From assembly GCF_014839805.1 (NCBI RefSeq), contig NC_051123.1, positions 11,390,727-11,454,726 of the forward strand: a stretch of DNA of 64,000 nt. The letters run 5' to 3'. Positions 33,565-44,665 of this stretch are shown here, one piece after another. A model generated the notes under the pieces. It did no database searches. It was not told the origin of the DNA and saw only the letters and a program-made list of their open reading frames with translations. The position numbers and the translations under genes are program-made. The stretch's first letter is position 1. Each line of letters begins with the position of its first letter. Source of the stretch: Manduca sexta. Taxonomy: Eukaryota; Arthropoda; Insecta; Lepidoptera; Sphingidae.

Positions 33565-34254
33565 GAGCTCTCCCACCGCATCAGTGACAACCATCCTTGT
33601 ACTACGTATTGTATGTACATAGATAAGATTTCCGTGAGCTGGCAATGTAACAGGGGATGATTTCCCAATTCAGCGCGCTAATTTTATAGCATAAAAATAA
33701 TATTTCCTTTAGTAGTGTTGTAAACAATAATTTAATGTTGCAACATGGCGTTGTTGCATTATTGTTTTGCGAAAATAGACAGCATAAAGACATAAATTGT
33801 TACAAATTGATTTACCGATAATTATCCTTGACAATCAATAACATCAATGGAACGCCTGCAGTTTCATCAGTAGGCGGACTAAGTAGTAGGAACTTATTAA
33901 GATGATGAAAATGTGGTGTAGAATGCATAAGGCAAGCGTCCTGTGTCAAGCTAACATATATATTTCATATTAAGAAAATGCTAATTGGATTTTTATTAAT
34001 AAAATATTTTTTTGTAGTAAGTAATTGGTTTCATCTGCGGGGACACTGGTTACAACAACAGCAGCTATTATATTATTTATACAATTGTCAATGCCTTCAT
34101 ATATTTTGTGTTCATCAGTCAGGTTGTCTCCTAGTATTATGTAAATAATATTTTATTTTATTGGCCTGAAATAAACGTTTTCAGTACCGTTTAAATTTAT
34201 TTATTTGCAAAATTACACACGCAACCGAACGAGCGTTCAGTCTCACTCGCTCAA

Positions 34255-35059
34255 GTCACGTTGTCAATCGACGAAAAACACCGGGAGTGCATGAGGATGT
34301 AAGAGGACAAATTGCCACAGATTAAATATTTTAGTTATATGCAGGTCATTGAATAGCCAGTGGCCCCGTAAATTGTTCAATCAATTCATTTAACCTGCAT
34401 GCATAGTAGTAGAAAACTCTACGATAAATCGATGGTGTAACTGATGGTGCGGCTACAGCTACAGAGAATTGGAATACTGCCACGTATTGATGCTACGGCG
34501 CTACGAACATATAAAAATAAAAACTTTTTTGAGCGTTCCTTCAGTTTTAGATAATGAAATCCTTGAATTAAATTAATATGGAAATATTTCATGGAAATTA
34601 AATGTTTGTTACTTGCATTCCATGGGTTTTACGAAATTTTTTAAGATTAAATAAGTTTGTAAAACTGTGAGCAGACACTAGCAGTCACGGTAGGTATTTA
34701 TGAGGAAAATATGAATGATCTAGCCAAGTTCCAGTATAATGTAGTTCACACAAAGATTTAGCTCGCGAATTATCCTTCGTATTTTTTTTTCCTCAACAAA
34801 AGTCAAACTGTCATTGTCCAAAATAAAGTTGTAAGAATTTTATTATACTAGTGCAGGATTTGACGTGTCTATGTGCCAAAAATATTACGTTATATATGGC
34901 GTTACGAACGTTTTCGTAGCATCGTTACAGATTGTATGCGTTGGTGCAGCTGTTAGTTGTCTACTGATTTGTGCAGCGTCATAAAACTGCAATCTGTGGC
35001 ATTCTGTTATCCTACACCCTCATGCACTCCTGGTATTGCAGGCCCATTAACAATGTGAT
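34255..35059. repeat. Convergent array pair F34255 / R34990
   Basis: F: GTCACGTTGTCAATCGACG, CACCGGGAGTGCATGAGG, TGCCACAGATTAAAT. R: GCAATCTGTGGCATTC, CTCATGCACTCCTGGTATTG, TTAACAATGTGAT. Aligned head to tail the two are ungapped over about 70 bp and roughly two-thirds identical; the 660 bp between them are unrelated to other units. Confidence 0.75.
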
Positions 35060-35141
35060 CGGCGATGGCCAGCCCCCTATAAACAACAAAAAAAGCATTC
35101 TTCATTTAAAATTTTTCCAAGGATTGCCCTCAATAGTTTTC

Positions 35142-35995
35142 GCACGTTGTCAATTGACGCTAAACAACCAGGGATGCATGAGTATGTAGATGTACAGAAT
35201 GCAACAGACTAAATAATTATGAGAGCGTTTTTCACAAGAGTTATCAGCAGATAGCTATCAACTGCTTCAATAAATACAAACTATGGTCCTATTAAAGCTA
35301 TCATGTTACCGGCTAGCAGCCCCATCGGTCATAAAAGTTAGTAGCGTGTGTTTTTCATGGAATTCGTAATACCAGTAGTATCAATTAACAACGGTTACGT
35401 AGAAAAATGAATTAGGAGGTCCTAAAGTTGAAATAAAATGTTTAATTTTAGGCTGGAAATCATTAGTGACCATAATAACAACGAAATCAAAGAATAATTT
35501 GTACCAAAATATAGACAGTGGTGTTCAGAACAGTTCGAAACGCTATAACGCCATCGACTCGCGAAACACCCATGAAAATAAATTAAATCACAGTTGAATA
35601 TATTTTAAAAATATAGTGACCGTGTATAATAATGATGAAATATATTCATCTGTTGCCTTTTGTACTCCTACAGGGTTATGCGCTTCTGGTAATTCACGTC
35701 GATTGTAAACGTGACCGTAGCTTTCCGAGGTCGGAGCGCTGTTTGGAGCCAGCCTTTCCGGAGGAGTGATAAAACGAACGCTCAAGCTCGAATATCTAAA
35801 AAAGTGGCGCCAAAATAGAGCCAGCGCAGCTGCAAGCGTGTACCACAGCGTTATCGCAACTCGAAAATTTATTGATAGAAACACAGAACTACAAAATAAA
35901 AAAAAAATCTATTATTCCATTAATTTTAAATTCTTACGTTACGTATCCTAAGCCCTTATATACTTCTGGCGGTTCATGTTGGTGGAAAATGTGAA
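35142..35995. repeat. Array elements F35142, R35646 and degenerate R35933
   Basis: F35142: GCACGTTGTCAATTGACG, ACCAGGGATGCATGAG, GCAACAGACTAAAT. R35646: ATCTGTTGCC, GTTATGCGCTTCTGGTAATT, GTAAACGTGACC then GTAGCTTTCCGAGG. R35933: TATACTTCTGGCGGTTC, a decayed tandem R copy. Confidence 0.65.
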
Positions 35996-36093
35996 GGGCG
36001 AAGTTTTCTTTCGAGCCAGCTTGAATAACCGCGAAGCTTTCTTTCACTGATCGATCGATCTTACAACACCGCCACGCCGTCGGTGGTGGCTCA

Positions 36094-36592
36094 TGTCATG
36101 TTACCAGTTAAAGCAAAATACTAAGAGTATATGGAGGGGTAAGAGTAGTTTATATCACAGAGTAAATAAATTATGGAGTTTAAAAACAGGCATTGAATGA
36201 AAATATACCGTAGTAACCATAATATTATAATTCAGTGATTATAGGATATAGAAAAAAGTGTCAGTTACTTAAATCATTTTTTGTGCGTACAAATTTAAGT
36301 AAGCTGTATTTTTTATTCGGAGTTTACCACCGGTGAAGGTCTTAAAGAAAACGCTTGCACTGATACTAGTAATAATAATGGCGGCGCAGATCCATTGCGA
36401 TAATTTTTTTCAACGGCGTCATCGATTATCTAATGTGATAGAAATAGCTTAAAATTATTGCAATAGTTCCTAGCTTTCTTCTGCATGCTAATTCCACAAC
36501 ATATTCCAGAATTATTATTATATGTCTTGTGACATTGTAGACTCCTACCCCCTCATGCTCTCCTGTTATTTCGCCTCGTTTGACAACGTGAC
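36094..36592. repeat. Convergent array pair F36094 / R36524
   Basis: F: GTCATGTTACCAG, AATACTAAGAGTATATGG, ATCACAGAGTAAAT. R: CTTGTGACATTGTAG, CTCATGCTCTCCTGTTATTT, TTTGACAACGTGACTC followed by GAGCCTTCCGAG. Confidence 0.65.
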
Positions 36593-37010
36593 TCGAGCCT
36601 TCCGAGTGTCTGGCGCGAATGCTCATTGAAGCCGTTATGGATTGATACTACCACCACCTAGGAATTGCTTACTTAGAATATTCTAAATAACGCGACTGGT
36701 GGTAAGTCGATATCGTTTAATTTTGAAAACATCAAATTTAATCCAAAAACCAACGCATCAGTGACGTGTATTTTGTGCGACATACTTAGCACACTGATTC
36801 TCGTATCCATAGTGAAATTGTTACTCGTTTTTATTTGTATATTGTTTTCTACTAGAAAAGGTACAGACTTACAGGTACGCTGTTACGGACCCTGGCACTA
36901 ATACTGTTTTTTGTAGTTACTGTTACCGAAATCGGCGCGGTTACTGTTATTGTGTAAGGTACTTGAAGAACAGCGGCCTTATTCTCTATCCCGCACGTTA
37001 TTTTGACAGT

Positions 37011-37092
37011 GTATAATAGTGTAAACGTATTACACTATTATACGCGTTTACATATTATTATCATACACTTATTCTGTATGATAGTGTAAACG
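37011..37092. repeat. Two adjacent short inverted repeats
   Basis: GTATAATAGTGTAA (37011-37024) pairs with 37030-37043, and ATCATACA with TGTATGAT a little further on; GATAGTGTAAACGCG then echoes the first arm. Probably a MITE scrap. Confidence 0.5.
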
Positions 37093-37141
37093 CGTTCGGG
37101 CCCTGCTTATCCAAATAGGAAGTTAGTTTAGCCAGTTTCAA

Positions 37142-37806
37142 GTCACGTTGTAAGTCGACGCAGTATACTAAGAGTACATGAACATATAGGGGTAGGGACA
37201 GTTGGCATAGAATAAATTGTAATGATGTTCTGCTCTACAAAATTTGTCAGTATAGAAGAAACCACTGCTGTGATAAATTAAACTATCTTATTTATATCTG
37301 TGAATCGACGGAGCTGCAAGGCTTGCAATGGTAATGAAAATGGTAGCGATGCGGCCTTCGCTAGTTCAATGAATAGCGACTGCAGTGTATATATGATACT
37401 TTTCAAATGGATAGACAACATTATGAGTATTTTGTTTTATTGTAGCCATATTAAGGCCCCAAGATAAATATTATCTTCACTGATTTATGGTGTTGATGTT
37501 CACTAAATATTAAATTAGATCTTGATTCATAGTTTTTGTTCTCAGTATTATTCTTACATAGATAATCGAAACAAGTAGTTGTTAGTGTGCATTTTTAAAA
37601 CATTTGTTGCTATCATTTGAAGTTCTAGTAGTGCTATAAGCTGTTCTGTTTAATAATAATCGAACACACAGCTTAAATTATTTGATATAGTTTTGAATTG
37701 TCTACTGAAGACCCGGATAGGAAAGTGTATCATAAATTCGTTTATTGCATTCAGTACTCCATAATCACCATGCTCTCTTGGTATATGACGTCGGTTGAAA
37801 ACGTGA
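37142..37806. repeat. Convergent array pair F37142 / R37738
   Basis: F: GTCACGTTGTAAGTCGACG, ATACTAAGAGTACATGAA. R: ACCATGCTCTCTTGGTATAT, GGTTGAAAACGTGACC then AGAGTCTTTCAAGAG. Confidence 0.65.
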
Positions 37807-37849
37807 CCAGAGTCTTTCAAGAGTTTCGATGCTTCTTCATTAATTCACA

Positions 37850-37850
37850 T

Positions 37851-37913
<63 letters not shown>
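37850..37913. repeat. (CA)n microsatellite
   Basis: About 30 CA dinucleotides. Confidence 0.97.
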
Positions 37914-37914
<1 letters not shown>

Positions 37915-38029
37915 TTCTTTGTCATTTTCCTATTTACTTCTGAGAATTTTAGACTAGCAATTACTAACTAATTATTTTTAATTGAATTTCGGGGCTTATT
38001 AGTGTTTGAGTTATTTGTTAATTTATAAA

Positions 38030-38760
38030 TAACTAGCTTTTCAGCCTAAAGTTTTCCGTTATAAAAGTAGTAGTTTCCCGGGAGCCTATGTTCTTCCCAG
38101 GTTCTCAAACTGTCTCCATACAAAATTTCATCTTAATACGTTGGGTAGTTTTTGAGTTTAACACGTTCAGGCAGACAGATGCAGCGGGGGACTTTGTTTT
38201 ATAATATATTTTTTGGACCTTTTTAAGAAGAACAATCCCGTCACACATTATTGTTGCATAACTTTAACCGTTTACGCAGCGCACGCAACGGAAGCTCTCA
38301 AAACTAATAATTTTTCCCCGTTTTTGCAACATGTTTCATTACTGCTCCGCTCCTATTGGTCATAGCGTGATGATATATAGCCTATAGCGCTCCACAAATA
38401 AAGGGCTATCCAACGCAAAAAAAATTTTTCAGTTTGGACCGGTAGTTCCTGAGATTAGCCATTACTGCTCCGCTCCTATTGGGTATAGCGTGATGATATA
38501 TAGCCTACAGCACTTCAGGAACAAAGGGCTATCCAACGCAAAAATAATTTTTCAGTTTGGACCGGTAGTTCCTGAGATTAGCCATTACTGCTCCGCTCCT
38601 ATTGGGTATAGCGTGATGATATATAGCCTATAGCACTCCACGAACAAAGGGCTATCCAACGAAAAAATAATTTTTCAGTTTGGACCGGTAGTTCCTGAGA
38701 TTAGCGCGTTCAAACAAACAAACAAACTCTTCAGCTTTATATAATAGTATATATAGATAA
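38030..38760. mobile_element. Helitron/LINE-tail-like repeat with internal 123-bp triplication
   Basis: Starts ACTAGCTTTTCAGCC, with GGGAGCCTATGTTCTTCCCA and CTCCATACAAAATTTCATC, stock phrases of lepidopteran dispersed repeats. It then contains three tandem 123-bp units from 38337, 38460 and 38583, each running from ATTACTGCTCCGCTCC to TTCCTGAGATTAG. The end is GCGCGTTCAAACAAACAAAC and TATATAATAGTATA. Confidence 0.6.
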
Positions 38761-39048
38761 TAGTCTGATTATTTTTATATGAGTAGTTTCGATGCTCTAT
38801 TTTCTTATTACATGAAATGAACGTATAGAGGCAATGTTATTTAGGCAACCATGTACTATTTAAAATACTTGTTTATTTTTTTTTTGATATATTATATAGC
38901 GTTATACCAATAGCTTATAATTAATGCTATGAATTTGTAAATAATTTTAATAGTGTTTTATCAACAAGTCTCTTCTTGCAATGGAGCTTGAATGTAGATA
39001 AAGTTAATCAAATTCACTGGCGGAATCGTACAGCATTATTTATTACAA

Positions 39049-39300
39049 CTAAGAATATTTAAAGTGAGAATGTTGTCTACTTATTCCTCCAAATCCATGC
39101 CCGATCCCAGTGTTTTGAGCTGGATTCTCAAAGTGATAGGATATTTTTACTACTGGGCGGCGTTTTCGCGATTTGAAATCTTGGTGACTTGGGACATACA
39201 TATTATGGACTTTGCGATCTTTGTTTTGCGGACGCGCGTCTAACGCTACTCTGAACAGAGGGTGGTCTTTAGGCTCCTCGATAGCTTCGCTTTCAGTCAC
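39049..39300 (-). other. 83-codon orphan frame starting inside an array element
   Basis: The minus frame opens at the GTGAC end of F39296 and encodes a basic, Pro-rich peptide (SHQDFKSRKRRPVVKI; ends GGISRQHSHFKYS). Composition is more protein-like than other frames in the array, but no family is recognised and the frame is not shared by sister elements. Probably chance. Confidence 0.15.
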
Positions 39301-39367
39301 GTTTTCAATCTACGCGAATCATTAGGAGTGCATCAGAACGAGGAGTTCGAAATATCACAGATTAAAC
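39296..39367 (+). repeat. Array element F39296
   Basis: GTCACGTTTTCAATCTACG, ATTAGGAGTGCATCAG, TATCACAGATTAAAC, preceded by AGCTTCGCTTTCA, the mirror of the AGAGCTTTCCGAG tail of R copies. Confidence 0.65.
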
Positions 39368-40092
39368 TATGATCTTGCTATCTATGAGGGTTCATGAGTA
39401 TACAATTGAAAATGCACCCTATAAATTTATGCTAGGGCAATACAGCTTAAACGTGTTGGAATAGTTTGCACTCTACACTGTTCATCCTTATAGCACAATA
39501 TTTATAAATATTACCGTCTGTATTAGTTACTTCTGCGACCTTCTGTATTCCTATTATAGTATTTATACCGATTGGAAACGACTGGAGCTGTGCGCTTTGA
39601 TGTTGTCCAACGATGGCAGATTGTTCTCAAATGAATGATGACTGTAATGAAATGTTTGTTGTCCGTGACAAATTCAAAATGTTTAGGAATAAGTTTAATA
39701 ATAACGTTTGTATTGTTCGTACGATGTTCCTAGCACTGTGAGGGGGTCGACACATCACATACGCGCACTTGTTAGTTAGTCACTTTGCAGCATCTAAGGG
39801 GTCGGCACGCAGCTGACGAGGTCGGCGCGTCGTCAACACACAGATACCTGATCTACAAAGTTTATACGGACCACTTCGTGCGCGACTCCAACTCGCACAT
39901 CTCTGGTTTTTTCATTTAATCAGTTCACTGAATGCATAATGAATAGTTTGTAAAACTATTGTTCTAAAATAAAGGAGATTCCCACGTTGAGGGTCCATCA
40001 TCATCGTGTACGTTAATGATTAGAAAAACAAAAATTCTTATTTGTTCACTGTATCTGCCACAATGTATCTTGCACGTACAGTCGGTCAATGC

Positions 40093-40133
40093 ATATCACT
40101 CAGAATAATGCTAGTCATTGTTCTGAGTGATAT
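40093..40133. repeat. 13-bp stem, 15-nt loop hairpin
   Basis: ATATCACTCAGAA (40093-40105) pairs perfectly with TTCTGAGTGATAT (40121-40133). Confidence 0.75.
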
Positions 40134-40247
40134 CAATAACCAAATTTTTTTAACCCATCGGCGACGGTTCTTGCTAATTGCTAAATACAACTTTATTTCT
40201 GTATGGCCTCTGCCGTTAGATAGAATAAGAAAGAGGAAATATTTTAT

Positions 40248-41144
40248 GGTTAAGAAGTTATTAATGCAGAATACCAGGAATTCACGAAGATGCAGGAGTA
40301 CCATGTAGCCACAGATTAAGTATAATTGTTATGGAACCCAATGCTCAAAATCTATCAGTAGTAGGTATTATCTATCAGTAGAAATAGTATTTGTTTGGAC
40401 TCTAATATAATCAATTTCAAATATTTATAGCGGCATTGGTAAAGTATGTTTTCATGTATTGTCCAAAATAATACCTATATATTAGTGACGACGAAGAATA
40501 GCACCTCCATAACACAGGTAATTTTGCTTACTTCGATTATAAAATAATTTTCTTCTGTTTCATAATTTCATTTCTTAATTGTGTTCGCACTGCCAGAAAA
40601 ACGCTCGTCCAAACACTCAGAAATATAAGTTCTGGATTAGGTCTAACATTTTTTTAATATTAAAGATACCTCATTTTTTCTTTAGTTTGGACCTCAGTTG
40701 GACAAACATATACCATTTTTTTAAGCGACACCTGTAGTTTGCTCTTTGAATTTCTATATTTATATCAAAATAATTATGACATTCTGTATATAGGTATAAT
40801 CGATTTCAATAGGGATTAGATGTTGCAGTGTTCAGTCTAAAAAGGTCACTTATACAAAACATTTAAATGCATTTTAGTAAACTAATTCATAAATTATTAT
40901 CAGTATACGAAAATCAATTAATAAAAAAAATCTTAAGGTGAAGTAGTATTCAAATATTTTATAATGCCAACTCATTATTGATTTTGAAATCTGAATAAAA
41001 AACAGGTAAAATAACCATACCGGAGCGGTCTGTGGAATACTGGCAACTATTCTGCTGTTGATTCAAATATAATGTAATCTATAGCACGCTGAACTCCTAT
41101 ATTCTTATGCACTTCTGGTATTTTGGTTCGTTTTACAACGTGAC
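40248..41144. repeat. Convergent array pair F40248 / R41073
   Basis: F: AATACCAGGAATTCACGAAG, TAGCCACAGATTAAG; the CACGT end is lost. R: GTAATCTATAGCACG, CTTATGCACTTCTGGTATTT, TTTTACAACGTGACG. The interior is AT-rich and otherwise featureless. Confidence 0.6.
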
Positions 41145-41261
41145 GTGGCCGCCAGGGGGCTGGTCAATTCGCGAATCTAGCTCGTTAATTAAATACGAAA
41201 ATTCAGTTTTGAGCTCATGACGTCAATGGTTTTTGGATAGAAAAGATAAAAAAAAACAGCG

Positions 41262-41464
41262 GTCACGTTACCAATTGGTGAGAAATTCCAGGATTGCATG
41301 AGAGGATTTAGGAGCACAGATTGCAACAGATTAAATTATATTGATAGGTTGTATTGTATAAATTATCAGTGTAACCAAATTTGTTCTATAAAATTCGATC
41401 TGCTGCATTTTGTACTTCCAAGTCTTATGTAATCCTGGTCATTTACATATAATGACAACGTGAC
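41262..41464. repeat. Closely spaced array pair F41262 / R41396
   Basis: F: GTCACGTTACCAATTGG, TTCCAGGATTGCATGAG, GCAACAGATTAAAT. R: GATCTGCTGCATTTTG, CTTATGTAATCCTGGTCATT, AATGACAACGTGACTCC. Only about 60 bp separate the pair, so it could fold into a hairpin. Confidence 0.65.
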
Positions 41465-42184
41465 TCCATATTGGGGATTCACTTGCATTCAATGTTTATT
41501 ATTATGGCTACAATTAGTAGCCCCGTCTGTGCCATGTATGCGCCCCATGTCTTTTCTGTGTGGCCCGCGCGTAACATTCGCGTAAACATAAGAAATCATT
41601 AAATAAACCGATCACTTAGGATTACAGGCGACGGTGGCCACTCACAAACGGTTATGCGTTCTACACAATCGTGCATGCCCGTACTCACTTATCATGTTTC
41701 TTCGTGTGATTTTGATTACGACGACGGGGGCCGAATAGGTACCTTATAAATAAATTAATATTAACTGGTCTCCTATCAGGGGACCAATGGGCACTTGAAT
41801 AGGTGATGAATCTACAACTTTTATTCTAGGGTACGAGTTTTAGGGGACGAGTGGGTCCGAGACCGATAATAATGAACAAGGGCAGTACAGCTATGACGGA
41901 ATGCTTTGAATACTGGGCTAAGCCTCTTGGAAAATAATTAAATAGTAACACAGAATGACAATCACTATGCTCAAATTGTTACAGGAGTTGCGTAGCAGTC
42001 GTGCCTGTGAGAAATATCTAAAATGTCTGAGACACTGTTTAATTGGTAGAACACAAGCATGCAAGTATTACACTTGCAACGCAACTAATAATTACGAGAA
42101 AAGTGGTAATCTGTTGGAGCAAGGTCCGAGGAGTTCGGTGGATGTCGCAGGCATTCCAATTGCAGATCCTTTAGTTTAGCGACT

Positions 42185-42772
42185 GTCTGCTGTACAATGT
42201 GGATTCAGCTATTGCAACGTCCTCCTTTGATTATTGTACAGGAACCATTTTTCATCACAGGTAATGATTCGATTTAAAATCCCTTTATTATCATGTCAGT
42301 TGAGCAATGTAACGCAGCATGCAACGCGTGTTTGCTGGCTTAATTTACTCAATTCATGAGAAAACCACCTTTCAAGTTTTTTGACTTTCCCGATTGGCTT
42401 GAAGTGGATAAAAACACCTCATCACTCACATCCAAGCCTGTAGCCAACTCTGAAGTAGTTTGGGATTGATCCGCTTCCACAATAACCTTTAATTCCTCAT
42501 TATCTACCTTGGTCTCTGGCCGTTCACTGGGCTTGTTCCGAAGGTCGAAATTTCTAGAACGAAAACATTGGAACAAAAAAAGTACCGTGTTTTTTTGGAC
42601 CACCAGCGCCATGCATATCGTTAATTTTTAGAGCTGTTTCTGCAGCACTGGTGCCGGGATGGAACTCACACTCGTAATTATAGCGATATTTCATGTTTTC
42701 CATTCCAAAGAAAAACTGATCAGGAAAAATAAAAGACTGTTTTCGATACTCAAACGTATCAGTTAAATGCAT
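42185..42772 (-). pseudogene. mariner-type transposase remnant
   Basis: The minus strand in two frames gives EFHPGTSAAETALKIND, then QCFRSRNFDLRNKP.., DNEELKVIVEADQSQTTSEL and ATGLDVS. This is the order of the N-terminal helix-turn-helix pair of mariner transposases. Further on RIITCDEKWFLYNN matches the first catalytic-Asp motif (usually TGDEKW). Frame shifts and stops break it, and the later catalytic residues are not found. The left boundary is approximate. Confidence 0.75.
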
Positions 42773-43086
42773 TTATGAATTTGATTTTGGAAATCATACC
42801 CAAAGAGGAGATATTTCAGATCAAAGTGGCCAATACGACAAAACGCCAATTTCATTAATATAAAGGACATAACTAATATAATATTTTTCGTATCAAGCAA
42901 AAAACAAAAAATATTTATAACATTAGCGCTCGATATCACTTAGCAAGCAAAGCAGCATGGAAAATGGAAAATCTGATCTATTTCTTTAGTGACTTTTTAT
43001 TTCTTAAATTTTTGTTAGAGATTCTGTAATTTCGTCCGATAATTTGATAGCAGCAAGTAACAAACACGCCCCTCTGTTTCTCTCTG

Positions 43087-43323
43087 GTCACGTGTTGAAT
43101 CGACATGGAATATCGGGAGTACATGGGGATGTAGGAGTATATTTGTAAAATAGTTTTATTTCAAAGCATTGCAATTGGGAATACAGTGTAAATTTATTGA
43201 AGCCATAGTTAGCTGTATATCGACAGTATATCCGAAAAACATTAGAGAGTTATTTAATCTGTGATGGCGTGAGCTCCTACAGTCTCATATGTTCCTGGTG
43301 ATTCATGTTTATGAAAAACGTGA
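43087..43323. repeat. Array pair F43087 / R43252
   Basis: F: GTCACGTGTTGAATCGACA, TATCGGGAGTACATGGGG. R: ATTTAATCTGTGATGG, CTCATATGTTCCTGGTGATT, AAAACGTGACCAGAGCTTTC. Confidence 0.65.
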
Positions 43324-43679
43324 CCAGAGCTTTCTGAATGAGAGAGCACTTCAATTAATACGCATGTATATGTGTATACTCGTGGTGTGTGCCGATCAGC
43401 TGATTTGCTGATATTAATTATAGATAAAAAATAATCATAATATTTTAAACTCAAGATCCACACATAAGGATAAAAAATATTTATGGATGCACTGTCAAAG
43501 TTCTTTAAAAGAAAAAGATATGAGGGATTCCATAAGGCTGTGTTTAGCCTTCCGGAAACTTCACTCATCAAACGAAATAGTAAGTTGTCATGTAATTTTG
43601 TTTTTTCGAAAATATTAAATGTTTTTCAAAAGGTGTTACCAGTTAGACTGATTACTTTTGTGCAGCACCGTACCGTAAC

Positions 43680-43750
43680 AATTTTTAGTAAGTTTGGTAC
43701 TTCCACTTCCTTATGTGTTCCTAGTATTTTATGTTCACTGACAACGTGAC
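43680..43750 (-). repeat. Last array element R43680
   Basis: CTTATGTGTTCCTAGTATTT, CACTGACAACGTGACC, then TGTGTTTTCAGATGG. No further copies are seen to the right in the remaining 20 kb. Confidence 0.6.
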
Positions 43751-44192
43751 CTGTGTTTTCAGATGGCGGATGCCGGATGAGCCAGATTTATATGGAAGAA
43801 AATTGACAATATCTTAGAAATTAAGATTTGACCTTAATTTGCTTTTTTAATATTCTTTATATCTCTTTATTTTGATACCGACGCAACCAACTTTTTTTAT
43901 CATGGTACTTTAGCGGCGTAAAGGTAGACACCACTGTAAAGGAACAGATGGTTATGTTCCTCCAGTTGTGTCACTGCATCGATCCTCTTGCAGTTCCGGC
44001 GATGTTGACAAGATGGCGGTATATGCACTAACTGTACCGCCACATCATAACCTTGTCGATGAGGCAGCGACCACCTATATCAAAATAAAATAAAGGCAAC
44101 TAGGAGTAAACTGAACTGTTTTATTAATTGCTCAACCGTAGAGATATACAAATTTTCGTTCGACACTCAATGCTGTATAGCATTAGCATATA

Positions 44193-44248
44193 CTTAGCAA
44201 GTATACGCTCCGGCTGTGCATTCACAGCCGGAGCGTATACTTGCTAAG
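44193..44248. repeat. Perfect 26-bp hairpin with 4-nt loop
   Basis: 44193-44218 pairs perfectly with 44223-44248 around CATT; the stem includes AGTATACGCTCCGGCTGTG. It is followed by GCAGCCAATAGGAGC (CCAAT-like) and, at about 44330, GGCCGCATGCGCGC (NRF-1-like) in a CpG-richer patch. An 82-bp stretch downstream has a weak open frame (to 44515) that I do not recognise. Confidence 0.85.
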
Positions 44249-44514
44249 GCAGCCAATAGGAGCAAAGCTAGCGGGCTTGCATGGGCACGATGATATGCGG
44301 CGTCACTGTCGCAGTTGTCGGAAGATCGCAGGCCGCATGCGCGCAGCTGTTATACAAATACCGAGGCGACGCACGTGGACCAATACTTAATAGTGGAGCG
44401 TCTGCGCTCGATGCGCGATGATGTTAGTATGCTGCTACAGTACCATAGTGCATACTTTCTGTATCTTTTTATGCAATTGACAAATGACATTAGAAAACCG
44501 CTCACCTTGAGGTA

Positions 44515-44665
44515 GTCGCTCGCCTGGTAGGCGATACCACTGCCCATAAGGAGTATCAGGACCAACTAAAACTTTGGATTACTAAGTATTACATGGCACT
44601 CTACTGTCCTCACCCTAAGACATAAAGCGTTAAGTTATGCCCAATAAAACTGGCTATAATGTCCA
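44515..44665. repeat. Diverged copy of the GTAAGCGATACGAC dispersed repeat
   Basis: CGCCTGGTAGGCGATACCAC, ATTACTAAGTATTACATGGC and CACTCTACTG resemble the families at 47283-47590 and 50572-50765. Between here and 45575 nothing else was identified. Confidence 0.45.

Noticed and set aside
34990..37806. Conserved-looking peptide M-H-S-W-Y..NVT.AFR in several R copies (34990, 36524, 37738, 41073)
   Set aside because: The similarity follows from the nucleotide motif. Other copies have stops (CCTAGT, GTAATT) or one-base spacing changes in the same frame, so it is not a conserved coding exon.
39720..39990. Possible solo LTR (GC-richer patch followed by AATAAA)
   Set aside because: No clear TG...CA ends, target-site duplication or primer-binding site could be found.
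155..43750. CRISPR-like repeat/spacer array
   Set aside because: The DNA is eukaryotic, the repeats are diverged and occur in both orientations, and spacing is hundreds of bases and irregular.
155..43750. Element block CTG-GTATTT as a conserved 5' splice site
   Set aside because: GT is common there, but the +5 G expected of a donor is missing, and several copies have CTGTT or CTGGC.
155..43750. Element as a structured RNA
   Set aside because: Trying stems such as TTGTC with GACAA works for one copy but is not supported by compensating changes in others; left as an open test rather than a claim.
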